A stretch of 64,000 nucleotides of DNA from contig NZ_JMPI01000023.1 of NCBI RefSeq assembly GCF_000735355.1, forward strand, positions 62,001-126,000, written 5' to 3'. The notes under the pieces are model-generated. The model did not search any database, was not told where the DNA came from, and saw only the letters and a program-made list of their open reading frames with translations. Position numbers and translations under genes: made by a program. How positions within the stretch are numbered: the first letter of the stretch is position 1; each line of letters starts with the position of its first letter. Origin of the DNA: Buttiauxella agrestis ATCC 33320 (lineage in GTDB: Bacteria; Pseudomonadota; Gammaproteobacteria; Enterobacterales; Enterobacteriaceae). This document shows positions 9,233 through 21,511 of this stretch, in pieces.

Positions 9233-10404
9233 TTAGCCCCGTAACGCTGCAACCACTCTTTTTCCAGAGCCTCTACCCAGGCGGCATGCGGTTCAGCCAG
9301 GTAAGGCACGCTTTGCTGGTGGACCGGTTTTTGAGCATCAAGTTGCTCACGCAACGGTTGTGGCAGTGTCGAGCTATCAAGCACCGTCGCATCGCCCCAG
9401 ATTGCCGGGTTGGCTTTCCTAATTTGCGCCTCTGGCGACATCAGGAAGTTAGCCAGCACTTGGGCGCCCGCCTGCGCATTAGCATTAGCTGGGATCGTCA
9501 CAAAATGGACGTTACCCAACATGCCTTGCTCAAATCCAAATGCCTGGGCTGTTTTCGGCAGTTGTTTACGGTCGATTAAATTGTCGACATGCGAGGGGTT
9601 GAACGTCACGGAGAACAGCAGTTCGCCGTCGGCCAGCATGCGGTCCATGCGGGCAGGCGTTGGCGGGAACGTTTTGCCCTCACGCCATAACAGCGGATGC
9701 AGCTTATCCAGGTAATCCCACAGCGGAGCCGTCACCTGCTGGAAAGTCGCTGCGTCGGGCGGGGTACGCAACGCTTGCCGATCGCGAGTCAGCACAATGA
9801 ATAGCTGTTCGATAAACGCGGTGCCGGTGAAATCGGGCGGGCGAGGGTAACTCAGTTTACCCGGGTGCGCTTTGGCAAATGCCAGCAGTTCATCAGCGCT
9901 GCGCGGGAATTTAACGTTGGGTTGCACATTGCCAATGAGCATTAACTGCGCGCTGCCCCACGGCGCTTCGGCTCCGTCAGTCGGTTGTGAGAAATCTTCG
10001 CGCACGGGTTTATTCTGATCGACGTAGCGCCAGTTGGGCAACGCCCACGCCCAGCCTTCTTTCAGTAATCCAGCCTGTTTCAGGGTGCGGAAGTTTTCGC
10101 CATTCACCCACAGTAAATCGACCGAACCCCTGGTTTTGCGCCCGGCTGCATCTTCGCTCTGAATACGCTTTACCGCATCAGCAGCATCGGCAAGGCGCAC
10201 CACTTTTACCGTCACGCCGTACTGCTGTTTCATTTCACCGGCAACCCAGTCGAGATAACTGTTTACCGCCGGGTCACCGCCCCAGGCGTTGAAATAAACG
10301 GTCTGGCCATTGGCTTGCTGACGCAGACTGTTCCAGTTGTCAGGCTGTGCAAAGGCCGCAAAGCTGACCGCAACCAGCGACAGCAAAAGAGTTAAAAGAC
10401 GCAA
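9229..10404 (-). CDS. ynjB: YnjB, periplasmic solute-binding protein of the YnjBCD importer
   Basis: 391 residues with an N-terminal signal peptide (MRLLTLLLSLVAVSFAAFAQ), similar throughout to E. coli YnjB (about 388 residues; shared motifs include NAWGGD, LLWVNGENFRTLK and YPRPPDFTGTAF). It appears to start at TTG: no ATG is near, and an AAGGA site stands 7 bases before the TTG. The fold is expected to be that of periplasmic binding proteins for iron, thiamine or similar small ligands; the ligand itself is unknown. It follows the TVP38-family gene by 10 bases. Confidence 0.9.
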   Translation of the reverse strand: MRLLTLLLSLVAVSFAAFAQPDNWNSLRQQANGQTVYFNAWGGDPAVNSYLDWVAGEMKQQYGVTVKVVRLADAADAVKRIQSEDAAGRKTRGSVDLLWVNGENFRTLKQAGLLKEGWAWALPNWRYVDQNKPVREDFSQPTDGAEAPWGSAQLMLIGNVQPNVKFPRSADELLAFAKAHPGKLSYPRPPDFTGTAFIEQLFIVLTRDRQALRTPPDAATFQQVTAPLWDYLDKLHPLLWREGKTFPPTPARMDRMLADGELLFSVTFNPSHVDNLIDRKQLPKTAQAFGFEQGMLGNVHFVTIPANANAQAGAQVLANFLMSPEAQIRKANPAIWGDATVLDSSTLPQPLREQLDAQKPVHQQSVPYLAEPHAAWVEALEKEWLQRYGAK

Positions 10405-10414
10405 AATGGGATCC

Positions 10415-11074
10415 TTATGATTTTCGGAGCAGGCGGACTATCCGGCTTGAAACCAGCGGCAATAAACCCAGTAAAATAAACATCAGCATCATGCCGGGGG
10501 AAAGAATATCGCTCAGGGTTCTAAGCTGGCTCAGTTCGCGTCCGGCGTTGAGATAAACCACAATCGCTGGCAGCATCCCGACAAGGCTAACGGCAAAATA
10601 ACGCAGAGTGTTGACCGACGTCAGGCCCATCAGCAAATTGATCAAAAAGAACGGGAAAACCGGCGTCAGACGTAAAGCAAAAAGATAGTACAAACCTTCG
10701 CGTTCCATCCCACGATTTATGGCCGACATGGGAGCCGCAAAACGTTGCTGTACCCACTGACGCAGCAGATAACGGCTAATCAGCATGGCAAGTGTTGCGC
10801 CACAGGTCGCCGCCAAAGCAACCAGAACCGTGCCCTGAATCAAACCAAATTGCGAGCCAGCCAGCAGCGTTAACAGCGTGGCACCGGGAATCGAAAGTGT
10901 GGTGACCAGGAGATAAATCACGAAGAAGGCAAACGCTGTTTGCAGCGGATGCTGATGATGCCAGGCAGAGAATTGCGCTTGATAGTGTTGCAGGGCCGCC
11001 AGACTTCCCGGCGGCAAATAGATGATGAGGAGAACGAAAACCACAACCAGCGTGGCAAACAGTAACTTACGCAT
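10415..11074 (-). CDS. TVP38/TMEM64 (DedA-superfamily) inner-membrane protein
   Basis: 219 residues with about five or six hydrophobic segments. The central part holds the family signature: a re-entrant glycine-rich region (STPGATLLTLLAG-like: SIPGATLLTLLAG, then FGLIQGTV) followed by FALRLTPVFPFFLINLLMGLT. It occupies the place of E. coli ydjX/ydjZ, which belong to the same family, but I could not match it to either one, so no symbol is given. It is 10 bases upstream of ynjB and 18 bases downstream of the xthA stop. DedA-superfamily proteins are linked to lipid scrambling or transport; the role here is not known. Confidence 0.85.
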   Translation of the reverse strand: MRKLLFATLVVVFVLLIIYLPPGSLAALQHYQAQFSAWHHQHPLQTAFAFFVIYLLVTTLSIPGATLLTLLAGSQFGLIQGTVLVALAATCGATLAMLISRYLLRQWVQQRFAAPMSAINRGMEREGLYYLFALRLTPVFPFFLINLLMGLTSVNTLRYFAVSLVGMLPAIVVYLNAGRELSQLRTLSDILSPGMMLMFILLGLLPLVSSRIVRLLRKS

Positions 11075-11092
11075 GGGATGTGGTGTTCTTCC

Positions 11093-11899
11093 TTATAGCT
11101 TAAATTCAGCCCACACCGGCGCATGGTCGGATGGCTTTTCCATGCTACGAATATCGTAATCAATGCCGGTTGCAACACAGCGTTCAGCCAGCGGTTGGCT
11201 TGCCAGCAGCAAATCTATGCGCAGGCCACGGTTGTCATCAAAACCTTTCGAGCGGTAATCAAACCACGAGAACTTGTCTTGCGCTTCAGGATTTGCGTGG
11301 CGGAAAGTATCGACCAGGCCCCAGCTAATCAGGCGGTCCATCCATTCACGTTCTTCCGGCAGGAAGGAACATTTACCGGTACGCAACCAGCGTTTGCGGT
11401 TGTCTTCGCCAATGCCAATATCCAGGTCGGTCGGGCTGATGTTCACATCACCCATAATCAGCACCGGATTATCTTTCTTCAGCTCGGTATCCAGGTAGTT
11501 TTGCAGATCTTGGTAGAACTTCATTTTGGCCGGGAACTTGGTCGGATGGTCGCGGCTTTCACCCTGCGGGAAGTAACCGTTTATCACCGTCAGATTGCCT
11601 AATGGGGAAGGAATTTCCGCCATGATAATACGGCGTTGAGCTTCTTCATCGTCGCCAGGGAAACCACGACGCACGGAAATTGGCGTCTCTTTGGTGAGCA
11701 ACGCCACACCGTAATGGCCTTTCTGACCGTGATAAAAGACGTTGTAACCCAGCTTTGCAACCTCTTCGAGCGGGAACATGTCATCGTGGACTTTTGTTTC
11801 CTGCAAACCGATAACGTCAGGTTGATGCTGTTCAACAATGGCTTGAAGTTGGTGCGGACGGGCGCGCAGGCCGTTGATATTAAAAGAGACGAATTTCAT
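11093..11899 (-). CDS. xthA: Exodeoxyribonuclease III
   Basis: Main AP endonuclease and 3'-5' exonuclease in base-excision repair. The start at [17 protein letters not shown] gives 268 residues, exactly the E. coli XthA length, and avoids a longer upstream extension. Catalytic elements are visible: Glu34 in GLQETKV, the [10 protein letters not shown] metal and active-site motif, and the C-terminal SDHAPVW histidine. In E. coli xthA expression depends on RpoS; I did not identify a promoter here. It is transcribed away from astC. Confidence 0.97.
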   Translation of the reverse strand: MKFVSFNINGLRARPHQLQAIVEQHQPDVIGLQETKVHDDMFPLEEVAKLGYNVFYHGQKGHYGVALLTKETPISVRRGFPGDDEEAQRRIIMAEIPSPLGNLTVINGYFPQGESRDHPTKFPAKMKFYQDLQNYLDTELKKDNPVLIMGDVNISPTDLDIGIGEDNRKRWLRTGKCSFLPEEREWMDRLISWGLVDTFRHANPEAQDKFSWFDYRSKGFDDNRGLRIDLLLASQPLAERCVATGIDYDIRSMEKPSDHAPVWAEFKL

Positions 11900-11977
11900 A
11901 AGTCGCTGCCGTGGTGACGAGTCAATGTTGCAGGATGTTAGCAGAAAATGGCAAAAATGCCGAGGGATCACCGCTTT

Positions 11978-12052
11978 GTAGAGGGGATAAGCGCCAGCTT
12001 CATCCACCATAACCGCTGCTTTTTCGGTTGACGCTACGCTTAACCGACCTAC
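11978..12052. repeat. REP-like inverted pair (BIME)
   Basis: Two units of about 30 bases in opposite orientation. The plus unit is GTAGAGGGGATAAGC... ending CATCCACC (11978-12008); the minus unit, read in reverse, begins GTAGGTCGGTTAAGCGTAGC (12025-12052). They resemble the units at 19415-19444 and 28652-28729. Confidence 0.65.
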
Positions 12053-12234
12053 GAGAATGACGTTCGTTCACATACAAAATCCGCACCAAAATAAGTCACG
12101 CCGCCCCGTTTTGGGGCGTAATAGCCGTGCAAACCCCATCATCGATCACAAATCCAGTATTAAATTTTACAGTTGCATAATATTTCTTGTTTTCGTGCGG
12201 CGATCCATACGGCACCATAAAACTATGCACTATC

Positions 12235-12253
12235 TATTCACTTTAAGTGAATA
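12235..12253. promoter_or_regulatory. Perfect 19-bp palindrome upstream of astC
   Basis: TATTCACTT-T-AAGTGAATA, centred about 75 bases upstream of the -12 element of the ast promoter. Its ATTCA/TGAAT halves recall ArgR half-sites but are in reversed arrangement relative to a single ARG box. It is a plausible activator or ArgR target; the factor is not identified. Confidence 0.45.
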
Positions 12254-12317
12254 TGCCTGGTTTGTAACTCCTTGATTTTCCTTTAGCAACCCTCCGCTAT
12301 GCATTTATATCGCTGGC

Positions 12318-12333
12318 TGGCACGAAGCGTGCA
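12318..12333 (+). promoter_or_regulatory. Sigma-54 type promoter of the ast operon
   Basis: TGGCACGAAGCGTGCA fits the -24/-12 pattern with GG at 12319-12320 and GC at 12331-12332, exactly ten bases between. Only the -12 box departs from TTGCA, as GTGCA. Transcription would start near 12344, giving a leader of about 60 bases before astC. E. coli astC is known to use RpoN with NtrC. Confidence 0.8.
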
Positions 12334-12405
12334 ATCTACATTTACAGCGCAAACACTCAATTATTTAACATATAAATAACTTTTTATTTACCCGGAGAGG
12401 TCTTT

Positions 12406-13622
12406 ATGTCGCAGTCAATTACCCGCCAAAATTTCGACGAATGGATGATGCCCGTTTATGCCCCAGCTTCTTTTATTCCTGTGCGCGGTGAAGGGTCGAC
12501 ATTGTGGGACCAGCAAGGCAAAGACTATATCGATTTCGCCGGGGGTATTGCGGTCAACGCGCTGGGCCACGCCAACCCTGATTTACGCAAAGCGTTAGAA
12601 GAGCAGGCGGCAAAATTCTGGCATACCGGCAACGGCTACACCAACGAGCCGATTCTGCGCCTGGCAAAACAACTGATCGATGCCACTTTTGCCGACAAAG
12701 TATTCTTCTGTAACTCGGGAGCGGAAGCCAACGAAGTAGCGCTGAAGCTGGCACGCAAATACGCCCACGATAATTTTGGCCCGAACAAAAGTGGCATCGT
12801 TGCATTCAAAAATGCGTTTCACGGTCGCACGCTGTTTACTGTTTCGGCAGGCGGACAACCGGCTTATTCGCAGGATTTTGCGCCGCTGCCGCCGCAAATT
12901 AGCCATGCCATTTATAACGATCTGCAATCTGCCAGCGAACTGATCAACGAAAATACCTGCGCGGTGATTGTGGAGCCGATGCAGGGCGAAGGCGGCGTGG
13001 TACCCGCCGATCCTACTTTCCTGCAAGGTTTGCGCGAGCTTTGCGACCGCCATAACGCGGTACTGATTTTCGATGAAGTGCAAACTGGTGTCGGCCGCAC
13101 CGGTGAGCTTTACGCTTATATGCACTATGGCATCACGCCGGATGTGCTTTCTACCGCTAAAGCGTTGGGCGGTGGCTTCCCGATTGGTGCGATGCTGACT
13201 ACCGATAAGTTCTCAAAAGTGATGGTAGTCGGCACTCACGGCACGACGTACGGCGGTAACCCGTTAGCAGGAGCCGTTGCCGGGCGCGTGATGGAAATCA
13301 TTAACACCCCAGAAGTGCTCAACGGTGTTAAGCAGCGCCACGCGTGGTTTGTAGAGCGTTTAAACAAAATTAATCAGAAGCATCAGTTGTTCAGCGAAGT
13401 GCGCGGTTTGGGGTTGTTAATTGGCTGTGTACTCCAACCGGAATACAGCGGAAAAGCTAAACTTATTTTACAGGCTGCGGCTCAGGAAGGCTTGATGATG
13501 CTTATCGCCGGGGCAAATGTGGTCCGTTTCGCACCGGCATTAATTGTCAGTGAAGCCGAAGTGCAAAAAGGGCTGGATCGTTTTGAGCGCGCCTGTGAAC
13601 GCTTTTTAGCGGGAGAGCAATC

Positions 13623-13626
<4 letters not shown>
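12406..13626 (+). CDS. astC: Succinylornithine transaminase AstC
   Basis: PLP-dependent class III aminotransferase converting N2-succinylornithine and 2-oxoglutarate to succinylglutamate semialdehyde and glutamate, step 3 of the arginine succinyltransferase pathway. 406 residues as in E. coli. The PLP lysine is Lys252 in [11 protein letters not shown], preceded by the cofactor aspartate motif [13 protein letters not shown] (residues ~221-233). A GGAGAGG ribosome site precedes the ATG. First gene of astCADBE; its stop overlaps the astA start by four bases. It is also able, in E. coli, to substitute for ArgD. Confidence 0.97.
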
Positions 13627-16126
<2,500 letters not shown>

Positions 16127-16128
16127 CC

Positions 16129-17457
16129 ATGAAAGCGCGTGAAGTTAACTTTGATGGACTGGTGGGGTTAACCCACCATTACGCCGGGCTTTCTTTCGGT
16201 AACGAAGCGTCGACTAAGCACCAGTTCCGCGTCTCGAACCCTAAGCTTGCCGCTAAACAAGGCTTGCTGAAAATGAAAGCGCTGGCAGATGCCGGTTTCG
16301 CGCAGGGGGTTATCCCTCCGCAAGAGCGGCCTAATGTTCCTCTGCTGCGCCAGTTAGGTTTCAGTGGAACGGATGCGCAAGTTATTGAGCGTGTCGCCAA
16401 AGATGCACCGCAGCTTTTGTCGGCTGTCAGTTCGGCTTCTTCTATGTGGGTGGCTAATGCCGCGACCGTTTGCCCATCGGCAGACAGTCTGGATGGCAAA
16501 GTGCATTTCTCGGTGGCGAATCTGAACAACAAATTCCACCGCGCCAGTGAAGCGCCAACCACTGAAAACACATTGCGAGCCATCTTCCGTAACGAGCAGT
16601 ATTTTTCTGTTCACGGCGCATTGCCGCAGGTCGCTATGTTTGGTGACGAAGGGGCGGCGAACCATAACCGTCTGGGCGGAGCCTATGGCGAGCCGTCGAC
16701 ACAACTGTTTGTTTATGGGCGTGAAGAAGCCAAAGCCGGGCTCGTTCCGGCGCGCTACCCGGCACGTCAGACATTAGAAGCAAGCCAGGCGGTAGCGCGA
16801 CTCAACCAGGTCAAACCTGATTTACTGGTGTTCGCGCAACAAAACCCGATGGTTATCGACCAGGGCGTATTCCACAACGACGTGATTGCGGTTTCCAACC
16901 GCCAGGTGCTGTTCTGCCACGAACAGGCGTTCCTGCATCAGCACGCGCTTTACGAGCAGTTACGTGAAAGAGTGCCTGGTTTTACCGCCATTGAAGTGCC
17001 AGCGGATAAAGTGAGTGTGGCTGATGCGGTCGGAACGTATTTATTTAACAGTCAGTTACTGAGCCGTGAAGATGGTAGTATGACGCTTATCTTGCCCGAA
17101 GAGTCACGCCAACACGCGGGCGTGTGGCGTTATCTCAATGAGGTTCTGGCGGCGGATAACCCGATTAGCGATTTGCAGGTCTTCGACCTGCGCGAAAGCA
17201 TGGCTAACGGCGGCGGCCCGGCGTGTTTACGTCTGCGTGTGGTTCTCAATGATGCAGAACTCAAAGCGGTAAACCCGGCGGTGATGATGAACGACAAGTT
17301 GTTTATCACCCTCAACAACTGGGTCGATCGCTGGTATCGCGACCAGTTAACTCAGGCTGATTTAGCTGACCCTCAACTGTTGCGTGAAGGGCGCGAAGCA
17401 CTCGACGAACTGACGCGTATACTAGACTTAGGTTTTGTTTATCCGTTTCAGCACTAA
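16129..17457 (+). CDS. astB: N-succinylarginine dihydrolase AstB
   Basis: Hydrolyses N2-succinylarginine to N2-succinylornithine, CO2 and two ammonia, the nitrogen-releasing second step of the pathway. 442 residues (E. coli 447) starting [20 protein letters not shown]. It has the pentein-fold hallmarks of the family: [25 protein letters not shown]-like [14 protein letters not shown], and the nucleophilic cysteine region [12 protein letters not shown] near the C-terminus. It begins two bases after the astD stop. Confidence 0.96.
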   Translation: MKAREVNFDGLVGLTHHYAGLSFGNEASTKHQFRVSNPKLAAKQGLLKMKALADAGFAQGVIPPQERPNVPLLRQLGFSGTDAQVIERVAKDAPQLLSAVSSASSMWVANAATVCPSADSLDGKVHFSVANLNNKFHRASEAPTTENTLRAIFRNEQYFSVHGALPQVAMFGDEGAANHNRLGGAYGEPSTQLFVYGREEAKAGLVPARYPARQTLEASQAVARLNQVKPDLLVFAQQNPMVIDQGVFHNDVIAVSNRQVLFCHEQAFLHQHALYEQLRERVPGFTAIEVPADKVSVADAVGTYLFNSQLLSREDGSMTLILPEESRQHAGVWRYLNEVLAADNPISDLQVFDLRESMANGGGPACLRLRVVLNDAELKAVNPAVMMNDKLFITLNNWVDRWYRDQLTQADLADPQLLREGREALDELTRILDLGFVYPFQH

Positions 17458-17480
17458 TTTCAGTCCTAACCGGAGGCTCA

Positions 17481-18446
17481 ATGTTGGATTTTTTGGCGCA
17501 AACCCTGGCGGGTAAAGTGCCAACGCAGACCGCAGGAAAAAACACTCACCTACGTTGGCAGTGGTGGGATGAGGGGATTTGGGCATTGACTCCGCATCAA
17601 TCTGTGGAAAAGACGCTGGTGTTGTCGGCGGGTATCCACGGCAACGAAACTGCGCCAGTAGAAATACTCGCCCAGCTCGTTGATAGTCTTCTCGCGGGTG
17701 AGCTGGCGTTGCAATGGCGGTTGCTGGTGGTTCTGGGTAATCCAGAGGCATTGCGCAGCAACCAGCGTTACCAACACAGCGACATGAACCGCATGTTCGG
17801 CGGGGGCTGGCAGCAGTTCCCGGAAAGCATTGAAACCCAGCGCGCCTGTCGCCTTGAACACGCGCTGGATTTGTTCCTCGCCCAAAGCGAAGAGACCATT
17901 TGCTGGCATCTCGATATGCACACCGCCATTCGTAGCTCATACCATCCACGTTTTGGGGTGTTACCTTCACGCACCACGCCGTACGATGAGGCGTTTCTCT
18001 CGTGGTTGGGTTGCGCGGGGTTACAGGCACTGGTGTTCCACCAGTCACCGGGCGGGACTTTCACTCATTTCAGCAGTGAGCATTTCAATGCGTTGAGCTG
18101 CACGCTGGAATTGGGCAAGGCGCAACCCTTTGGTGAAAATGATCTCAGCCAGTTTGAACAAACCAAACAGGCGTTGCAGGCTTTGCTGAGTGGTGAAACT
18201 CCGCCAGCGGCGGAAGGTGAACCGCTACGCTATAAAGTGGCGCAACAGATCACTCGCCTCAGCGATGACTTTGTGTTGCACATGTCGGCGAAAACGCAGA
18301 ACTTCACCGCGTTTCCTAAAGACACATTACTGGCAGAAGATGGCGACACGCGTTACGTGGTGAAAGAAGATATTGAATATGTATTATTCCCTAATCCTCA
18401 TGTAGCGGTGGGATTACGTGCTGGATTAATGCTACGCGAACTTTAA
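17481..18446 (+). CDS. astE: Succinylglutamate desuccinylase AstE
   Basis: Zinc hydrolase that splits succinylglutamate into succinate and glutamate, the last ast step. 321 residues (E. coli 322). Zinc ligands His53 and Glu56 are in GIHGNET, and the third histidine is in HLDMHTAIR. A strong GGAGG ribosome site stands before the ATG. It ends the operon; a short GGCC hairpin follows at 18452-18476. Confidence 0.96.
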   Translation: MLDFLAQTLAGKVPTQTAGKNTHLRWQWWDEGIWALTPHQSVEKTLVLSAGIHGNETAPVEILAQLVDSLLAGELALQWRLLVVLGNPEALRSNQRYQHSDMNRMFGGGWQQFPESIETQRACRLEHALDLFLAQSEETICWHLDMHTAIRSSYHPRFGVLPSRTTPYDEAFLSWLGCAGLQALVFHQSPGGTFTHFSSEHFNALSCTLELGKAQPFGENDLSQFEQTKQALQALLSGETPPAAEGEPLRYKVAQQITRLSDDFVLHMSAKTQNFTAFPKDTLLAEDGDTRYVVKEDIEYVLFPNPHVAVGLRAGLMLREL

Positions 18447-18768
18447 TAAGCATCGGCCTCAGTAATGGGGCCGGAAAATAATCACCGGTCAAACAACAAT
18501 ATACAGATAAATCTTAATAGATGCTTTCTTCGACATTCCAGTTACTATACACTCTCTTCATAATTCCTTTAAAATCATCGCCTTGTTATATTCTGTTGCA
18601 ATTCAGCGACGTTTTATCCTTATTCTCTTCATAATTGCCGCAATTTTGTTTTTTATCCTTTCAATGCTTTACCGATGCGCACTATTACTTGACGCACAAC
18701 CCCGTAAACTTAATTTCGTCAACGCGGCAGACCTTGTCGTAATAGAAATCAGAACAGGAATAAACAAT
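18447..18768. other. Intergenic region astE-spy
   Basis: About 320 A+T-rich bases. Near the astE end is a small hairpin (CGGCC...GGCCG, 18454-18473) without a T-run. A CpxR-like half-site GTAAA (18703-18707) followed nine bases later by GTCAA lies about 60 bases before spy; this is suggestive only, because spy is a Cpx and Bae target in E. coli. No gene is supported here although the frame is open upstream of spy. Confidence 0.45.
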
Positions 18769-19257
18769 ATGCGTAAATTAACAGCTCTCTTTGTTGCTTC
18801 AACTCTGGCTCTGGGCGCGGCGAACCTGGCTCATGCAGCTGACACCACCACGACCACGGCGGCAAAAACCGATGCGCCGATGATGCACCATAAAGGTATG
18901 CGTGGCGGCCATCACGATATGATGTTCAAAGATTTGAATTTGACGGATGCGCAGAAACAGCAAGTGCGCGACATCATGAAAGACCAGCGCGGCAAAATGG
19001 AGCGTCCTTCAGTAGAAGAACGTCGTGCGGCACATAATATTATCGCCAGCGACAGCTTCGACAAAGCGAAAGCTCAGGCGCAAGTCGACAAAATGGCCGA
19101 GCAAAACAAAACTCGTATGATGGCTCATATGGAAACTCAGAATAAAATCTACAACATTCTGACGCCTGAGCAGAAAAAACAATTTAATGCCAATTTTGAG
19201 AAGCGTCTGACAGAACGTCCTCAGCATGAAGGTAAAATGCCTGCTGATCAGGAATAA
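18769..19257 (+). CDS. spy: Spy, periplasmic ATP-independent chaperone
   Basis: 162 residues (E. coli 161). The start chosen is the ATG before MRKLTALFVASTLALGAANL, a signal peptide ending at AHA before residue 24; the open frame extends 62 codons upstream but without signal or ribosome-site support. Two LTxxQ motifs, LTDAQKQQ and LTPEQKKQ, mark the cradle-shaped Spy/CpxP family that binds unfolding periplasmic proteins under envelope stress. The N-terminal Thr-rich and His/Met-rich segment is more marked than usual. Followed by a strong terminator. Confidence 0.95.
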   Translation: MRKLTALFVASTLALGAANLAHAADTTTTTAAKTDAPMMHHKGMRGGHHDMMFKDLNLTDAQKQQVRDIMKDQRGKMERPSVEERRAAHNIIASDSFDKAKAQAQVDKMAEQNKTRMMAHMETQNKIYNILTPEQKKQFNANFEKRLTERPQHEGKMPADQE

Positions 19258-19275
19258 CTGATCGACTGACTTAAG

Positions 19276-19335
19276 ACCGCCGGTTTTGTCCACAATCGCT
19301 TTATTGCAGTGGACAGAACCGGCGGTTTTCTTTTT
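19276..19335 (+). terminator. Rho-independent terminator of spy
   Basis: ACCGCCGGTTTTGTCCAC pairs almost perfectly with GTGGACAGAACCGGCGGT around a 15-base loop, followed by TTTCTTTTT. Confidence 0.9.
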
Positions 19336-19338
19336 ACC

Positions 19339-19390
19339 CGTCATACTTCGAGCTGCAGGTGTGTTGGCTGCAACTCGAGTTATTTAGGGT
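19339..19390. repeat. Enterobacterial palindromic repeat (CGTCATACTTCGAGCTGCAG type)
   Basis: ACTTCGAGCTGCAG and CTGCAACTCGAGTT are imperfect inverse copies around GTGTGTTGG. I recall this kind of element recurring between genes in Enterobacter, Serratia and Yersinia. It lies directly after the spy terminator. Confidence 0.55.
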
Positions 19391-19414
19391 AAAATGTTGT
19401 TGATGTTGGGTTGT

Positions 19415-19444
19415 GTAGGGTGGATAAGCGCAGCGTCATCCACC
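19415..19444 (+). repeat. REP-like unit
   Basis: Begins GTAGGGTGGATAAGCGCAGC and ends with the palindromic partner CATCCACC. Same family as the units at 11978-12052 and 28652-28729. A second CATCCACC occurs at 19453-19460. Confidence 0.65.
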
Positions 19445-19470
19445 ATTTACGTCATCCACCGTTTTGAATC

Positions 19471-20268
19471 TCAGGCAATCTGCTGGGCGCTACTCAACAT
19501 CGAACGAATAAACTGTTCAAGCAGCGGTTGCAGTTTTTCTGCTCGCTCTGCCCGCCATGCAAACGGCGGTTGCTCATCCATATAATTACACTGCGCAAGT
19601 TCTAACTGCACCGCGTGAACGCCTTGCGACGGTTGCCCGTAAGCGCGGGTGATATACCCACCTTTAAAGCGCCCGTTTGCCACCCAGCTAAACTGGTTTT
19701 GCGAGGCTGCACAGGCCACCAGATGTTCTTCAATCAGCTCATCGCAACTTTTACCGCCGTTGGTGCCGAAATTCAGATCCGGTAATTTGCCGTCGAATAG
19801 ACGCGGAATATGGCTGGCGATGGAATGTGCATCGAACAAAAGCGCGTAGCCGTGTTCGGCTTTCATTCTCTCCAGCTCGCTCTGCAATTGCTGATGGTAC
19901 GGCTGCCAGATAGTGTCCAGCGCAGCTTTACGCTGCTGCGTATTAGGTTCTTTGCCGGGAATAAAAACGGCTGTGCCATCGAACAAGGTTTCGGGATACA
20001 GGCCAGTGGTCGCCGTGGTATAGAGCGGTTTATCATCGGCGGGGCGGTTAAGGTCGATAACCATCCGCGAATAATTACCGACAATCACACTCGCGCCGAG
20101 TGCCTGGGCAAATTCATATAGCTTCGGGATATGCCAGTCGGTATCCGGCAATGGGCGGGCCGCATCGCTCAGGGCCGACTCAACTTCTGGCGTTAATGCG
20201 GTGCCTGCGTGAGGGATGCTGACCAATAGCGGCAGTTTCCCACGGCTGAAATTAAAAGGTGCTGTCAC
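19471..20268 (-). CDS. hutG: N-formylglutamate deformylase HutG
   Basis: 265 residues of the N-formylglutamate amidohydrolase family, releasing formate and glutamate as the last step of the five-step histidine pathway. Family motifs are [10 protein letters not shown] (residues ~14-23), MVIDLNRP, and [16 protein letters not shown]. It is not the arginase-like formiminoglutamase also called HutG in Klebsiella. The start is GTG (MTAPFNFS), with GGGAG six bases upstream. It overlaps the hutI 3' end by 17 bases, so hutIG is one unit. Confidence 0.93.
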   Translation of the reverse strand: MTAPFNFSRGKLPLLVSIPHAGTALTPEVESALSDAARPLPDTDWHIPKLYEFAQALGASVIVGNYSRMVIDLNRPADDKPLYTTATTGLYPETLFDGTAVFIPGKEPNTQQRKAALDTIWQPYHQQLQSELERMKAEHGYALLFDAHSIASHIPRLFDGKLPDLNFGTNGGKSCDELIEEHLVACAASQNQFSWVANGRFKGGYITRAYGQPSQGVHAVQLELAQCNYMDEQPPFAWRAERAEKLQPLLEQFIRSMLSSAQQIA

Positions 20269-21481
20269 GTTTCTCTCCCTGATAAATCACGGTGCAGGGC
20301 AATTGCCCCCCTAACCAATAGACCAGTTCAGCCGGACGTGCCACAGGCCAGTGCACAAAGTTGGCAACTTTCCCGCATTCAAGACTGCCGTGGCTTTCTC
20401 GAATTCCCAGCGCCTGTGCCGCGTGAAGCGTCACGCCCGCCAGCGCTTCTTCTGGCGTCAGGCCAAACAACGTACACGCCATATTCAGCATTAATCGCAG
20501 CGAAAGTACCGGGGACGTGCCAGGGTTTGCGTCACTGGCGACGGCCATCGGCACGCCATGTTCGCGGAACGCAGCGACCGGCGGCTGCTGTTTTTCGCGC
20601 AACAGATAAAACGCCCCCGGTAGCAGAACGGCCACCGTATTCGCTGCGGCCATCGCTTGTGCATCGGCATTGGTGGCGTACTCAAGATGATCGGCAGATA
20701 ACGCCTGGAAACGTGCCGCCAGGCTGCTACCCGCCAGCGCGGAGAGTTGTTCGGCATGGAGTTTGACCGGCAATCCCAAACCGCGAGCAGCAGCAAAAAC
20801 TTTTTCAGTTTGTGCCGGACTGAAAGCCAGATGTTCGCAAAAGGCATCAACCGCATCGGCCAGTTTTTCTTGCGCCACACGAGGGAGTAACTGCTCGCAA
20901 ACCACATCGACCCACTTATCGCCATCGCCGCTAAATTCTGGCGGTATGGCGTGCGCGGCCAGGCAGGTGGCATACACTTCAACCGGAAGCGTTTCTCCGA
21001 GTTGACGAATCACACGCAGCATTTTGATTTCGTTGTCGATATCCAGGCCATAGCCCGATTTAATTTCGACGGTGGTCACGCCTTCTTTTAACAAGTGTTG
21101 CAGGCGCTGATGTGCGGAGTTCAGCAGCTCGTTTTCGTCAGCTTCCCGCGTGTGGCGAACGGTGGAAATAATCCCGCCGCCCTGTGCCGCTATTTCCGCG
21201 TAGCTCATACCGTTTAAGCGCATTTCAAATTCAGCGCTGCGATCGCCGCCAAAAACTAAATGCGTATGACAATCGATAAAGCCTGGCGTCACGATTCCGC
21301 CGTCAAAATGGTGATGTTCAGCGGCGGTGATTTCAGGAAGCTGCGCCCGCGCACCGAGCCAGACGATCTTCCCCTGATGCACCGCGATAACGCCATCTTC
21401 AATCAAGTGGTAAAGACCGTCTTTCATCGTGACCAGGGTTGCGCCACTCCACAGGCTGTCGCAGGCGCGAGGATAAGTCAT
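20252..21481 (-). CDS. hutI: Imidazolonepropionase HutI
   Basis: Amidohydrolase-superfamily metalloenzyme opening 4-imidazolone-5-propionate to N-formimidoyl-L-glutamate. I start at the ATG giving [16 protein letters not shown] (409 residues), which has GGAG six bases upstream; a TTG ten codons earlier would start inside the HutC operator. Metal ligands appear in [14 protein letters not shown] and KLHAEQLS, and the C-terminal aspartate in VASDANPGT. First gene of hutIG, divergent from hutF. Confidence 0.95.
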   Translation of the reverse strand: MTYPRACDSLWSGATLVTMKDGLYHLIEDGVIAVHQGKIVWLGARAQLPEITAAEHHHFDGGIVTPGFIDCHTHLVFGGDRSAEFEMRLNGMSYAEIAAQGGGIISTVRHTREADENELLNSAHQRLQHLLKEGVTTVEIKSGYGLDIDNEIKMLRVIRQLGETLPVEVYATCLAAHAIPPEFSGDGDKWVDVVCEQLLPRVAQEKLADAVDAFCEHLAFSPAQTEKVFAAARGLGLPVKLHAEQLSALAGSSLAARFQALSADHLEYATNADAQAMAAANTVAVLLPGAFYLLREKQQPPVAAFREHGVPMAVASDANPGTSPVLSLRLMLNMACTLFGLTPEEALAGVTLHAAQALGIRESHGSLECGKVANFVHWPVARPAELVYWLGGQLPCTVIYQGEKRDSTF

Positions 21482-21499
21482 GACATTCTCCACATCAGG

Positions 21500-21511
21500 T
21501 TGTATAGACAA
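21500..21511. promoter_or_regulatory. Candidate HutC operator upstream of hutI
   Basis: TTGTATAGACAA, near-palindromic, 19-30 bases upstream of the hutI ATG. The same 12-mer in reverse (TTGTCTATACAA) occurs before hutH at 24437. GntR-family HutC regulators are known to bind TGTATA-type dyads in hut promoters. A second, weaker TTG...CAA dyad abuts it at 21511-21521. Confidence 0.75.

Larger units (their letters stand above)
11900..12405. other. Divergent intergenic region xthA-astC
   Basis: About 500 bases between the two divergent starts. It holds a pair of REP-like units (11978-12052), a perfect 19-bp palindrome (12235-12253) and the sigma-54 type promoter of ast (12318-12333). A short open frame at 12057-12275 has no ribosome site or recognisable product and is not called. 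Confidence 0.7.

Noticed and set aside
12057-12275. 72-codon open frame upstream of astC
   Set aside because: It lies across REP-like and promoter sequence, has no ribosome site and no recognisable product.
18583-18768. 62-codon N-terminal extension of spy
   Set aside because: The extension has no ribosome site and would bury the clear signal peptide at 18769.
19471-20268. HutG as an arginase-like formiminoglutamase
   Set aside because: Motifs (SIPHAGT, DLNRP, FDAHS) are those of N-formylglutamate amidohydrolases, and a HutF gene is present beside it.
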